64,000 nt of DNA from Euglena gracilis (GCA_039621445.1 CP154957.1:25458938-25522937), one strand, 5' to 3'. Positions 1 through 10,270 are shown, counted from the stretch's first letter. Numbers and translations are program-made. The notes: generated by a model from the letters alone, not told the origin.

Positions 1-1599
1 CTCCCATGAGCGCTCGGAGCAGAGACGCTGTTGCACCTTGGCCCATGCCATGCCCCACAAGGGTATGGCTGCACGCGGGATGTGCCGAAACAGAGGCCTG
101 GTGAGGGACAGGATATCGTGAACCGCCGTAGCCATGGCTGCATTTGGTAAGTCCAAGGAGGAACATGGTGGTGCGGGGTTACGTGATGATGATGAGGCCG
201 CCTGGACTGCAGGAGGATGGCTCGGTGGTGGCAAGCGGCTTGGGGTGGAGTCTGCTCTGACACGAAAGCAGTTCTCCCCCACACACCTTTTCCGCTCCGG
301 CAGCATTCTTAGGCAATGGCCACAAACCCAGCGTTGCGCTTCTTGGAGCCACACGGATGATGGAATTTCACCAGCAGCAACGTGAACCATGGCCACATGA
401 TTTGTGGCGAGCCGCTTTGTATTCCAGCCTTGAAAGCCATGTCGGAAGGACTTGCAACAGTGGGGAAACGGGCAATGGAAAACGCCTGGGCCCTCTTCTT
501 CAGAATCAGAGGAATCTGGACCACGCTCGGCCCTCCGCTTGCGTGCTTGAGGGTTTGGTCTTGCCGGTGCAGAGGCGGAGGAGGCGGCGGACGGTGGGAG
601 AGGCGCCAGGTTGATGACAGCAGCCGTTTGATTCATTGCCAAGAAAGCCGCCCCGGGATCTGGAGGTGAAGTTGGGCCTGGATTTGGCTCGACATCTCCA
701 TCCTCACAAAGGTCACGTGTCCAAGACCCTTGGTCGTAAAATGGTGACAATTGACACAGGACGGGGCTGGAAAGGGGAGCAGCCGATGGGGCGGGTTGGC
801 AGCTCGTCCTCACAGGTTGGGCGCATCTTGGGAAAGGGGTGGAGGATAGGCCGGCAGTGGAGACTGCGGCAGCACCAAGGGGAGGGACAGGCCCGCCCGG
901 GCTCACCGAGGGAGAGATCCTTGGTGGCGTCTCCCGCGGATCATAGCCCAGCGCAAACGCCGCTGACGTGTGGGCCAGCCTGCTGGTGCTGTGGGGGCGT
1001 TGGAGAGATGGGGCTGCCCTCCGGGGGGAGGAGCAGGGAGGCTCGCCCAGGCTCTCTGGGGGCGGGAGCCTTGGCGGCATCACCCCCAGGTCATTGCCTT
1101 TGCTGCTCACAGGTTGGGCGCACCTCGAGGCCGGGGGGAAATGGCCAGCAGTGGGGACTGCGGCAGCACCATGGGGAGGGACAGGCCCGCCCGGGCTCAC
1201 CGAGGGAGAGATCCTTGGTGGCGTCTCCCGCGGATCATAGCCCAGCGCAAACGCCGCTAACGTGTGGGCCAGCCTGCTGGTGCTGCGGGGGCGTTGGAGG
1301 GATGGGGCTGCCCTCCGGGGGGAGGAGCAGGGAGACTCGCCCAGGCTCGATGGGGGCGGGAGCCTTGGCGGCATCACCCCCAGGTCATTGCCTTTGCTGC
1401 TCACAGGTTGGGCGCATCTCGGAATGGGGGCGTCCCCCTCAGGGGGCCCTGGGCGGCGGGCGGGATGGGGCGCCTCTTGACACATGGGAGGCACAGGGGC
1501 GTCCCCCTGGCCTTGGAAGTTGGGGTAGGGGCGAAGGGGGAAGGGGGTAGGTGAGGTAGGGGTAGGGCGGAATTGACGGAGTGGACTGGAGGCGGAAGG
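1..1599 (-). CDS. LINE-like retrotransposon protein, N-terminal part (open at left edge)
   Basis: A minus-strand frame is free of stops from just after a TGA at 1602-1600 to the window edge, 533 codons. The true start is unknown; in-frame ATGs lie at 1485-1483 and 1374-1372. From the N-terminus it shows a proline-rich stretch with two tandem repeats of about 98 residues, a 2A-like motif (708-673), and an acidic DSSDSEEEG patch. A Cys2-His2-like cluster follows (CPFPHC then HVAMVH, about 475-375), then a CxxC...C...C cluster (WVCGHC, RCVGENC, about 327-265). The end reads LFRHIPRAAIP, which resembles the region before the reverse transcriptase of some LINE proteins. That last match and the family call are inference; the catalytic domain would lie outside the window. 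Confidence 0.68.
673..708 (-). other. 2A-like ribosome-skipping (StopGo) motif
   Basis: The minus frame reads CEDGDVEPNPGP, which contains the 2A consensus D-x-E-x-N-P-G-P exactly. In known 2A peptides the ribosome fails to join the last Gly and Pro, releasing the upstream peptide and continuing with Pro. Here that would separate the proline-rich repeat part from the zinc-finger part. 2A-like motifs are known near the N-terminus of some non-LTR retrotransposon proteins. Activity is inferred from the motif only. Confidence 0.72.
811..1401 (-). repeat. Two tandem in-frame repeats (297 and 294 bp)
   Basis: The anchor CACAGGTTGGGCGCA recurs at 811, 1108 and 1402, giving units of 297 and 294 bp. 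Both are multiples of three, so the minus-strand LINE-like frame stays open. Each unit encodes a proline-rich segment including CAQPV, GNDL, MPPRLPPP, FALGYDPRETPPR and GGPVPP. Near identity of the units suggests a recent duplication. Confidence 0.85.
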
Positions 1600-1601
1600 T
1601 C

Positions 1602-2246
1602 AGAGATCTGTAGTTTGAATTCAATAGAAAACTCAGATGATGTCAAGCAAAACAAACAATTCAGGGCATAAACTGTTCAGGGCATGAGGGTTGGTTGAGG
1701 CAGTTCCAATTAAAATTAGGAATCGCGCACGACCGTAAGTCATTTATAGTGGGTAGTGGGTAGCAAATGCCTAATTTGGTCTGCCACTTCCAAATTTGAG
1801 ATGCAAATTCCTAAATTGGTGTGCTGTCCCTAATTTTGAGAGGAAGTAACTTATTTAATGTGCAAATTCCTAATTTTGAGTGGCAAATACAGGGGAGCGT
1901 TTAAAAGCGTTTGGGACTAAATCCGGTCAGGTATTTAACTCGTCGGGTTTAAATCCGTTTTAATCCCGACGAGGATCCCCCTCGGCCCGATTTAAACCAC
2001 CGAGTTTAAGCATTACGCATTAAAGAGCCATCAGGAGGTTCCCAACCAAGAAACCCTCTCTGGATGGTGCGTTGAGAAACAACGTCCTATTTCCCTTATT
2101 TTCCCTCCTCCCTGGGAATCATGCAGCCAGAAAAAGAAACGAAATTGCAGACATCGCCGTGGCCAAGAGCATGAAGAGCTCCCCTGCAAGATGTCTTCAA
2201 GATTGGAGGTTCTTTTCGGGGGGTAGATTCGGCCGGGGCGGGGGGT
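1602..2246. other. No gene seen; degenerate AAATGCCTAATTTGG-type repeats
   Basis: No convincing exon. About 1750-1890 holds degenerate repeats around TGCCTAATTTG and TCCTAATTTTGAG, also present at 4018-4340 and 56440-56880. Confidence 0.5.
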
Positions 2247-2506
2247 TTGTGGGCAGACCCTAGGGTCGCCAAAGGTCGCCATGGTCGCCAAAGGTCGTGG
2301 GCAGGTCGATGTCAAAAAATGCGCTCCACGGCAAATTAGCGCAACATACACACAAAAGGTGTTGCACACACAAGGGATTTTTTTTTTTAGGGCCCTGGAA
2401 CAGTTGCCTACGCTGCTACAATGCAAAAAAGACTGAGTAGGAAATACCCATAGCGACCTTTGGCGACCTTTGGCGACCGTGGGCAGACCCTAGGGTCTGC
2501 CCACAA
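2247..2506. repeat. Palindromic element, GGTCGCC word, 19-bp inverted ends
   Basis: TTGTGGGCAGACCCTAGGG at 2247-2265 is the exact reverse complement of 2488-2506. Outside lie runs of G (left) and C (right). Inside, GGTCGCCAAAGGTCGCC is repeated and recurs inverted at about 2452-2480. This is one of the G/C-run palindrome families. No target duplication was found. Confidence 0.7.
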
Positions 2507-2711
2507 CCCCCCCCCCCCAGGCCAGATCCGGGAGCCGTTCTTTTCCAAACTTCGATGCACGACACCCTTTATCAACGTTTAGGTATTGGAACGGTGCCTG
2601 TTGGTGGTGCTCAGTGGTGTAGAGGTAGGGGGGACCGAGGATTTTGCCCCCCCCCCCCCCGAGGCTCGCCCCCCGAAAAAAATTTTGCCCTTCTCTCATG
2701 CAGTTTTTCAC

Positions 2712-3898
2712 ATGAAGAAATTTCTTGCTCCCAAGAATGCTGTCCCTCATGTCATTGAAACATCCTCCACTTTGGATAGTGAAGAACTTCATGGTGAAGC
2801 TGACTCGAAAGAGGAAGGCAAAGTCGCAAGTGGTCGGAAGTTCCTTCCTGTTTGGAAGGATGAATTTCCTTGGGTACGATATGACTCTGGGAAGGATTGT
2901 GTTTTTTGTACTACCTGTGAGCTGTGAGGAAGCTGTCCGTTTGAAGGTGCCACTTCCCACAATTAACATTGAATTTCATCCTCTTGTGGTGGGTGGGCGG
3001 GTCAAGGTGGGGGATGGTTCACAAGGTGGTCTTGAGGGGTCCTCTGACCCATACCATTTTTTCACACCAAAAAGAAAAAAAAACAACGGAAAGACCAGAA
3101 AAATGTGCATGCCAAAAATATACGCATACGATAATGTGGGGTAACGAGAGCACCCTTTGGAAATTCAATGCTGTTGCCATCATCCAAGGGTTCAGCATCC
3201 AAGGCCGCTTTTGTTGACAATGGTTTCAAAACATGGAAGAGAGCTGTTGAAAGGTTCCGAGAGCATGAGTCACATGAATTCCAAAAATTCTTTTTCTTGA
3301 TGAACCCATCTTTCACAACCAAGCAGGGGGGGGGATGCGTTTCGCATTTTTTCGCATTTTTGCGCATTTTTTGCGCATTTTTTCAAATTTTCCAAAAATG
3401 CGCATTCTTTGCGCATTTTTTCGCATTTTTTTTGCGCATTTTTTTCGTTTTTTTCAGCACATTTTTTTGCTTTTTGGCACATTTTTTCGTGATTTTCCAA
3501 AATTTTCGCATTTTTTGACCATTTTTGCAATTTTTTGCAATTTTTGACTTTTTTTGAAACGTACATTTTCCTCATTATTCTGCATAATTTCTTCAAATTT
3601 GGTGCCATTTTTGCATGCTTTTGGGTAATTTTTGCATTTTCGTGATTTTTGCGCATTTTTTTCTCGGATTTTGCACATTTTTTGCGCATTTTTTCCAAAA
3701 ATGCGCATTTTTTGCGCATTTTTTTGCGCATTTTTTCCGAGGCCGGGCGAGCGCATCCCCCCCCCCCCTGACCAAGAAAAAGTGTTGCCACATCGCTCTG
3801 CTGCCTTTGGTCTTGCGAGCCGAGGAGGACAAGCCATCACGGTCACAATGAGCAAGGGAAAAATTGCGGCAATGCAACAGGCGCGAGCCGCCGCGCCA
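2712..3898 (+). pseudogene. Transposase-like gene relic with TTF-type zinc finger
   Basis: Three plus-strand pieces read as parts of one protein. 2712-2927 ends RKFLPVWKDEFPW...DCVFCTTCE, the W..FPW...FC..C start of a TTF-type zinc finger. 3168-3300 gives AAFVDNGFKTWKRAVERF and REHESHEF, the GF.xW...He.S half. 3782-3898 gives GLASRGGQAITVTMSKGK and AAMQQARAA, which resembles the region just after the finger. Such fingers are typical of hAT-like transposases and domesticated relatives. Frames do not join cleanly: there is a stop at 2925, a possible intron or insertion before 3168, and the element at 3324-3770. I therefore call it a broken relic. No catalytic or dimerisation domain is visible. 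Confidence 0.55.
3324..3770. mobile_element. T-rich GCGCATTTTT element with CAGGGGG ends and 6-bp target duplication
   Basis: The ends are CAGGGGGGGGATGCG (3324-3338) and CGCATCC followed by a C run and CTG (3752-3770). The interior is almost wholly imperfect TTTTTTGCGCA repeats. ACCAAG directly precedes it (3318-3323) and directly follows it (3771-3776). It sits inside the transposase-like relic and separates two of its pieces. G/C-run termini place it with the palindrome superfamily. Confidence 0.65.
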
Positions 3899-3899
3899 C

Positions 3900-4825
3900 C
3901 GGGCCGCCGGGCCGCCGGGCTGCCGGCCGGGCCGCCGGGCCGGGGTCAATGAAGGGGTGGGGGCGCGCTTATAAAGAGCTCAGTACTATTCAAAACCTGG
4001 TCTTATACGGGGGGGCATGGTAATTAGGAATTGGCAGCCGAATTAGGAATCAAAATTGCCAAAAATGTGTGATAAATTCCTAATTGGATCTATTTTTGGA
4101 TCCAAAAGTTCTAAAAATAGGTCACATGTGACGTTGTATGTGAGGTCACATTGGTCACACGTGACCCGTCAAATCTGCCACATTCCCCCCGCGACCCCTC
4201 TGCGACCCCGCCCGCGACCCGTACACCCCCTAGGAACCTTTTCATTAATTAGGAATATTCCACTCAAAATTTGGCATTGGCACACCAAACTCGGGATTAC
4301 CACTCAAATTTCAGTGTTTTACACCCGAAATTAGGTACAGGGGGGCGTTTAAAAGCGCAAGTTACTTAATAAAAGGGAATTAAAAGCGTGCGGTTTACCC
4401 CCCCTTTATTGTCCCCCCCTTTATTGTCCGGTCGGGCCTCCCGGGGGCAGGTCGGTGGGACAACAAAGGGGGGGGGGTAATTCCGTTTTCGGTCAAAACT
4501 TCGTCGGTTTAAATCCGTTTCCGGTGCCTGCGCCAAAAAAATTTTTTTCGCCTTCAGCAGAAAATATTTCCGTTTGACTTTTCTCTCGGATTGCAGGGGT
4601 TCCTCTCGGCCGAAGGGCGTCCCTCGGAAGATGTCGAATCTTTTTTCTAAAAGTGGATTTCGGAAAAATTTGAAAAAAATGTTTCCACAATGACATCCGG
4701 AAGAACGATTTTTTTCATGTGTGGCGTGCAAAAAAATTTGCCGATGAACACTGAAAACAGAACAAAATACTCATGGGAAGCAACTGCAGTTCGTTGTTTA
4801 AATCTCAACTTCGGTCCCTGACCAA
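3900..4825. other. No gene seen; palindromic and AATTAGGAA repeats
   Basis: CCGGGCCGCCGGG repeats occur near 3898-3945. TAATTAGGAAT-type repeats lie at 4018-4340 with TCACACGTGACC words and CCGCGACCC. A C/G-run palindrome with the word CCCCCTTTATTGTCC is at about 4397-4475. No exon recognised. Confidence 0.45.
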
Positions 4826-5285
4826 TAACCAGAAAGGAGGAAGAGGAGGAAAGGAAGGAAGGAAAGGAGGAACAAGGCAAAAGAGGAAAGGAGGAGAGGT
4901 CGAGGACAAAAGGAACGGAAGAAATGGAGAAACGGACAACGAAGAGCGGAAGAAAGGAAGGGGGGAAAGGTAGGATAGGAAAGAAAGGAGGAAAACGGCA
5001 GGGGGAAAGGAAGGGAGGGAAAGGAGGAAAAGGAGGAAAGGAAGAGCGGAAAGGAAGGAAAAGGAGTAAGGCAGTGGAGGAATAAGAAGGAAAGGCAGGT
5101 GGAGGAACCAAAGAAGGAAAAAGCGAAGGAGGACCAAGGAGGATTGACAAGGCAGGAGGAAAGGAGGAAAGGAGAGGAAGGAAGGGAGGGCAAGGGGAGG
5201 AGGAAAAACAGAAGGTAAAGCGGGGAGGAAAGAGGAAGGAGGACAGGAAAGGCGGGGACCACGGAGGGACAGAAGACAGAGCGAC
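4826..5285. repeat. About 450-bp polypurine tract (GGAAAGGAGGA)
   Basis: The plus strand is almost all A and G, built from GGAAAGGAGGAAAGG-like words. Such mirror-like homopurine tracts can form triplex (H-DNA). Long serine/proline/leucine-rich frames on the minus strand here are compositional artefacts. Confidence 0.85.
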
Positions 5286-5354
5286 CCCACAGTTCCGGCC
5301 GGCCCGGCCTGGGCTTGGGACGGGGTTGAAAAACGCTCATTTTTGAATTTTTTC

Positions 5355-5710
5355 GACTTTTTTTGACCCAAAATCAATGGGTTGGCGGCCCAAAACGGGG
5401 CGCTGGCGGGTCGAAAAACGCTTTCGTTTTCGGCTCAAAAACAGTTTTTCCGGGTCCGGGCGGCCAAAAAAACATCGTTTTGGGCAAAAAAAAAAATTTC
5501 GATTTTTTTCAACTTTTTCGACCCGGTTTTGACCCAAAGTCAATGGGTCGGCCCAAAAACGGGGCGCTGGCAGGGTCGAAAAACGCTCGTTTTCGGCTCA
5601 AAAACAGTTTTTCCGAGTCCGGGAGGCCAAAAAACATCGTTTGGGGCAAAAAAAAATTTCGATTTTTTTTCGACTTTTTTGGCCGAAAACGGCCAAGTCG
5701 GACAGAGGGA
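5355..5710. repeat. Two tandem copies of a roughly 170-bp repeat
   Basis: TTGACCCAAA, AATGGGT, AACGGGGCGCTGGC, GGTCGAAAAACGC, TTTTCGGCTCAAAAACAG and GGCCAAAAAA recur in the same order from about 5360 and 5530. A diverged inverted relative lies at about 37230-37340. Confidence 0.7.
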
Positions 5711-6800
5711 AAAGTGTACAAAATGGCCTTAATTGGCTGAAAAACGACCGTATCTCGGGCTAGGCGGTGAGCTGCGGGGAAACCAAAATCCCAGTAGATA
5801 GAGCGTTCCAAGGGCTTCAATTTAGGTCTCCGGACATTTCCTTTGATTTTGCATCATTTTCGAGAAATTTTGAAAACATCGATTTTTTGACCACCCACCC
5901 CCCGAAAACGGCTAAGTCGGACAGTGGAAAAAGTGTACAAAACGCATAGCTGGCACTTCGTTTAAAACGAAGTCAAAAAAAACACGTTTTTTTTAAAAAA
6001 AACATGTTTTTTTTAAAAAAAACAAAAAAAACGCCATTGAGGGTCCAGGGCAAAAAAAATTTTTGCCTTTAATTTTAGCTTTTTTTACCCATCCTCGGTC
6101 AGAGAAAGATACCAAATTTGGGATGTTTCAAGTTGAAACATCCCAAAATGGCAAAAAATGCCCTATTTTGACCATTCTTGTTGAAGACAACCAAAAGTAT
6201 TGGTTTTCAAGTCATTTGAGCTGAGATTGGTTCACCCTTGCGATCAAAGGCAAAATTTGGACCATCATTTTCCCCTTTGTTTTTTTTGCCGTTTTTTTTG
6301 CCCGTTTTTTTTAATAAAAAACAAAAAAAACGTTTTTTTTAAAAAAAACAAAAAAAACGCCAGCTATGACAAAACGGCCATCCGGGCCGAAAACGGCCGT
6401 ATCTCGGGCCAGGCGGGGAGTTGCGGGGAAATCAAAATACCGGCAGATGGGGCGTTCCAAGGGCTTCAAAATGAAATTTGACATTTTTTTGGCCGAAATG
6501 GCAGCGTCCAAAGGGGGGGGGGGCTTAAAAAGGGGGGTTGGCCAATCCTACCCAGTTTGGACCCCTTCGCGCGTGAATAACTCGGGCCTGGCGGGGAGTT
6601 GGGGGTCAAACCCGGGTGATTCGGAAACTAGGTATCCAGTCGCTCGCGACTTAAAAAAAAATTTCGGGAACGGGGCCGGGATCATGGTGATAATCCGGTT
6701 CCCGAGGTGGCCCCGGGGGGGGGAGGGGGGGGAGGGGGGGTTTTCCCCCAGTGGTGAGCTTCGCTCTTACTTTAAAGAGATAAGAGCTCAACGACCCCCC
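5710..6800. repeat. Dispersed repeat pair, GCGTTCCAAGGGCTTCAA type; no gene
   Basis: CGTATCTCGGGC...GTTCCAAGGGCTTCAA occurs at 5750-5820 and 6399-6470, with inverted diverged relatives at about 36240-36530. A/T hairpins of AAAAAACGTTTTTT type lie at 5968-6030 and 6308-6360. No gene seen. Confidence 0.6.
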
Positions 6801-6936
6801 CCCCCCATATAAGACCCCCCCCCATGGCTGGCCGAAGGCCGGCCCTTTGGCCGGGACCGACCCCCCCATATAAGACCCCCCATATAAGACCCCCCCCTAG
6901 GATTTTGGCTCCCGAGGGGGGGTCTTATATGGGGGG
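6801..6936. repeat. Palindromic element, TATAAGACCCCCC word
   Basis: CCCCCCATATAAGACCCCC occurs three times and its inverse, GGGGTCTTATATGGGGG, closes the element at about 6918-6936. Inside is the palindrome GGCCGAAGGCCGGCC. Confidence 0.7.
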
Positions 6937-7365
6937 GGCATGGTAGGTGCCATTTTTGGTTTCCATTGGGATGCGGAAACCCTCCATGTGTGGGTCGCGG
7001 GGGGGGGGTCACGGGGGGGTCGCTGGGGGGGGGGGGGAGGTCGCGAGGGGTACACCCCCCTAACTTTGAGTGAAAAGGGATGGGCAGATCAAAGTGCATT
7101 GGTCTGGTCTTCATCCTTGTGTCAAATCCCTTAAACCCTTTCGCAAATTCTAAATGATGTGCCGCTTTAGAGAAAAGTTCATAAGATGGAACAAAAAATG
7201 CAACCTTCGTTGTAGTTCCAGCTTGTTCCTCGTTTCTTCCATCACTTCTGCGTGCTCCCCCCAAGGTAAATTTTGACTTGCTGAGCCATTTTCCCCCTGC
7301 AACCCCCCCCCCACCCCCCCCCCCCCACCCCCCCCCCCCCCCCCCCCCCCCCCCCGCAACCCGAC

Positions 7366-7751
7366 CAGGCATTTGCTTAAGGGATTGCAGGCTAGACTAC
7401 AGCTAGTCCAAATTTGGCTAGTGGGTTTTCTAGCAGACCCCCTCCTGGGGGGGGGGTCTGCTAGCAGGGCTAGCTAGTGGAAATTTTTTTTCTAGTAACC
7501 AGCGCGAAGCACTGAAAAATTTTTTGGGACCCCCGAAAATTGCCAAAATGCCCGTTTTTGGCCATTTTTTGGGTTTTTTTGGAACAAAATCAGCCAAAAA
7601 CCTGTTAAAAACCTCATGTTTCCAGTCTGGGGGACCCCCCGGACCCCCCCCCCCCGGGGGAGGGGGGTCTAGCTAGTCCACTCTTTCCAGTGTCTAACCG
7701 ATTGGCTAGCCAGTCCCCCCCCCCCCCCCGGGGTCCTTAAGCAAATGCCTG
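7366..7751. mobile_element. hAT-like non-autonomous element, 17-bp inverted ends, 8-bp target duplication
   Basis: CAGGCATTTGCTTAAGG (7366-7382) is the exact inverse of 7735-7751. AACCCGAC flanks it directly on both sides (7358-7365 and 7752-7759). An 8-bp duplication with CAGG ends suggests hAT superfamily. The interior has CTAGC and GCTAGTCC words in both orientations around C/G runs. Related copies are at 12072-13388 and 22360-22769. There is no coding capacity. Confidence 0.85.
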
Positions 7752-7769
7752 AACCCGACTCACCCCCCC

Positions 7770-8217
7770 CCCCCCGACTACCATCCCCCCCCCCCCATTA
7801 TGTACCTCCCCCCGGGAGGCCGAAATTGGGGGGGGAGGTACACAATGGGGGGGAGGTACACAAAGCGGGGGGGTAAATAAGAGCACGCCAGTCTCCTTAG
7901 ATAGAATGACGGGAAACACGGAAAAGGGGGGAGGGGGACCCAGGTCCCAATTCCCAGACCCTTTCCATCTCCGAAAAGAACAGCCCAAAAGGGGTCATTT
8001 TTGGCAACTTTTTGGATGTTTGCAATAAATGGTCAATTTTCAGCACATTTGCCAAATATCACTTTTTGAAAACGTCCCAAAAACGTCGATTTTTGAGCAC
8101 TTTTGGGGAAATTCTTTAGAAAAAGGGTTATGACAGTGAGCTACCATCCCCCCCCATTATGTACCTCCCCCCCAGGGGGTACATAATGGGGGGGGGTACA
8201 TAATGTGGGGGGGTGGT
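7770..8217. repeat. Two palindromic elements, TGTACCTCCCC word
   Basis: At about 7781-7868 and 8140-8217 the word ATTATGTACCTCCCC faces its inverse GGGGAGGTACACAAT or GGGGGTACATAAT. Both lie between ACCATCCCCC and GGGGG flanks. No coding content. Confidence 0.65.
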
Positions 8218-8222
8218 ATTGG

Positions 8223-8603
8223 CTACCCTCACCCCCCCCCTAATTGCCCCCCCCCCTAATTGGCTAATTGGGGGGTCCTTAAGGGAGGTCCATTAGCCAA
8301 TTAGGGGGGGGTTAGCCCAATTGGCCAATGGACGTTCCCTTGGCCAACTTTGGCCAATTTCGGCAAGGGGTCAGAAAACCTCCAAAAACGTCCGTTTCGA
8401 AAATGTTAAAATTTGCCGGATAAGAAAAAGTCATGACCAATCCAAAAATGGACAAAAAATCGACAATTTTGCACACGTCAAAAATTATGGGGTCGGGGTC
8501 CTCGAGCCCCTCCCCCCCCCCTAATTGTCCCCCCCCTAATTGGCTAATTGGGGGTCTGAAGGAGCCCGGCCATTAGCCAAATAGGGGGGGGGGGTGAGGG
8601 TAG
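8223..8603. repeat. Palindromic element, CCCCTAATTGG word, CTACCCTCACCCC ends
   Basis: The inverted ends are CTACCCTCACCCC (8223) and GGGGTGAGGGTAG (ending 8603). The word TAATTGGCTAATTGG recurs in both orientations. The core CAAAAACGTCCGTTTC...AAAATTTGCCGGATAAG and AAAAGTCATGACCAATCC is shared with 15316-15641, so this is a true family. Confidence 0.75.
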
Positions 8604-8619
8604 TGGTCTGAAAGAAAAG

Positions 8620-9036
8620 TAAAAAAAAAACGTTACATTTCGTTAAATTTCAGGGGCCATAAATTTCAGTCACCACCCCATACCGCACGTGCGCCACTTG
8701 TCCTTGTTGTGCACAAAGGCAAACTTCGCAGCAAGTTCAATCACCAAGTGTTTCAGGGAGTTCCAAGGAGTTGTCTGTGGAATATCCCAAATCCTTTACC
8801 GAATGAATTTCACAGGGTTTCCAAGCAACTGATTGTTTGGAAGACTTAACGTGATCCCCCCCCTATATGTCCCCCCCCCTAATTGTCGCCCCCCCCCCCC
8901 TTGGGGGGGCGACAATTAGGGGGGGGGTTACCCATGCACCCATGGACAGGTAGGGTAAATTGAGTAACCCCCCCCAATTGTCACCCCCCCCTTAATTGTC
9001 GCCAGGGGGGTCACCCTGGGGGGGGTGCCATATAGA
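8620..9036. repeat. Palindromic element, AATTGTCGCCCCC word (8854-9036); unique DNA before it
   Basis: CTAATTGTCGCCCCC faces GGGGGCGACAATTAGGGGG at about 8879-8922, with further words to 9030. 8620-8853 has no recognised content. Confidence 0.55.
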
Positions 9037-9056
9037 GGAAGTTCACGTTATGCAAG

Positions 9057-9197
9057 ATGAAAAAGCAATGGCGGCTTCTTCACCCAGTCCGTGCCCGGGC
9101 CGAGTGGTTACATCTCTTTTGGCCCTCGCCACAAGGAGACCTCCTCGTGACTCCCTGTGCGTCCACAAGTCGACGTGCATTTACTAAGGTTATGTGC
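9057..9197 (+). CDS. Possible exon, unknown product
   Basis: A frame beginning ATGAAAAAGCAATGG stays open past 9266; a GTTATG donor-like site follows ACTAAG at 9197. The predicted peptide starts MKKQWRLLHPVRARAEWLHL. It lies just upstream of the exons at 9611-10270 on the same strand. No family recognised and no acceptor needed if it is a first exon. Weak call. Confidence 0.22.
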
Positions 9198-9371
9198 AAA
9201 AGGAGTTCGCTCGTGTCCAAGCCGTGTGTCGTAAGCGGAAGAGGGGCAAAGCCCTTCCTCAATTTATGACGCTGCGGGGGGGGGGGGGGCTGTGTTGCCT
9301 TCGTCGGCGTGTTTGTCTCGAATGGTCATCAGTGCCAGCGATGGTGTTCGTCCCAACGGCATGTGATGGGG

Positions 9372-9568
9372 CCTAACCCCCCCCCCCCAAATAACACCCC
9401 CCCCCCCGGTGTGTTATTTGGGCACCCGAACTGGGGCCCCAAGGGGGGGGGTGCTTTTTTTACATGCAAAACCAAAGGAAAACAGAGGGGTGTGTTATTT
9501 GGGCGCTCGAAATCGGCCCCCGAGGGGGGTGTGTTATTTGGGGGGGGGGTTATTTGGGAGGGGGGTTT
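9372..9568. repeat. Palindromic element, CCAAATAACACCCC word
   Basis: AAATAACACCCCCC is followed by GGTGTGTTATTTGGG three times, ending GGGGGTTATTTGGG. Relatives of the word occur at about 28750-28865 and 29508-29575. Confidence 0.65.
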
Positions 9569-9610
9569 ATGTGTGTTTCATATTCAAGATTGATGAACCT
9601 TTTTTTTTAG

Positions 9611-10270
9611 GCCTGGCTTCAGCCACATTTTCCTCAGCGTGTCAGGTATGTTACGTTGCCTTTTTTCATTGGTGCATCATGATATATCCTAACAAAATTT
9701 GCGTTTTTTAGCGCGGTATGTTGCGGTGCTGGAGCGGGTGAATTTGGCTCCATTCGCTCTGATAGCTACGTTGGTGGGGCGAACTGCATCCACCGACCAG
9801 TGGCGCTGCTAACTGGATTTATGCGGTCCCTGGGAGGCAGGCTATATACAGATGGGGACACCCCATGGGACAGTTACACCAATTTGGGAAACGGTTTCAA
9901 GCCAAGGTCGGGGTTATATCATGGGTCTAATTGCAGAGATGGTGGGCTATTTCGGTTCCCATTAGGAGGCACATTTTCTTTCAATGATGGTGTATTGACG
10001 TTGAGCTTGAGTTGGTTTTTTTGCTTCAGGATTCACATGTATGTCTGAATGGGAAGCGAATGAATTTGAGTTTTACAATATCCTTCGATGCGAATACCCT
10101 TCACTGTATCGATTAGCATGCAATCAACAATGCACAATATGCATACCTCCAAATGGTTCCTTGTCCATCAAAGGTGGCAAAGATGAACGAGCTGCATTTT
10201 TGAAGGCCCACCTTCTGCACCCTTCCAAAGAATTTGTTGCACATTGGACCACATTTGATTGTGATAGAAG
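9611..10270 (+). CDS. Unrecognised protein, three consecutive exons
   Basis: Exons 9611-9645, 9712-9989 and 10030-10270 have AG acceptors (TTTTTTTTAG, GTTTTTTAG, TTTGCTTCAG) and GT donors (GTATGT, GTGTAT, GTTTGT). Their phases agree across both introns (2, then 1) and the joined frame has no stop. The peptide includes GGANCIHRPVALLTGFMRSL, LYTDGDTPWDSYTNLGNG, MSEWEANEFEFYNILRCEYP and FLKAHLLHPSKEFVAHWTTF. The second intron is only 40 bp. The chain ends in phase 2, which fits the exon at 16734. No domain recognised; upstream start not found. Confidence 0.5.

Noticed and set aside
4647-5377. Minus-strand Ser/Phe/Leu/Pro-rich frames of 167-190 codons
   Set aside because: They read the polypyrimidine strand of a homopurine tract; no domain or splice signal.
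7280-7358. Poly-C run of about 60 bases as a functional element by itself
   Set aside because: Could be real or a length-inflated homopolymer; only the flanking palindromes carry interpretable structure.
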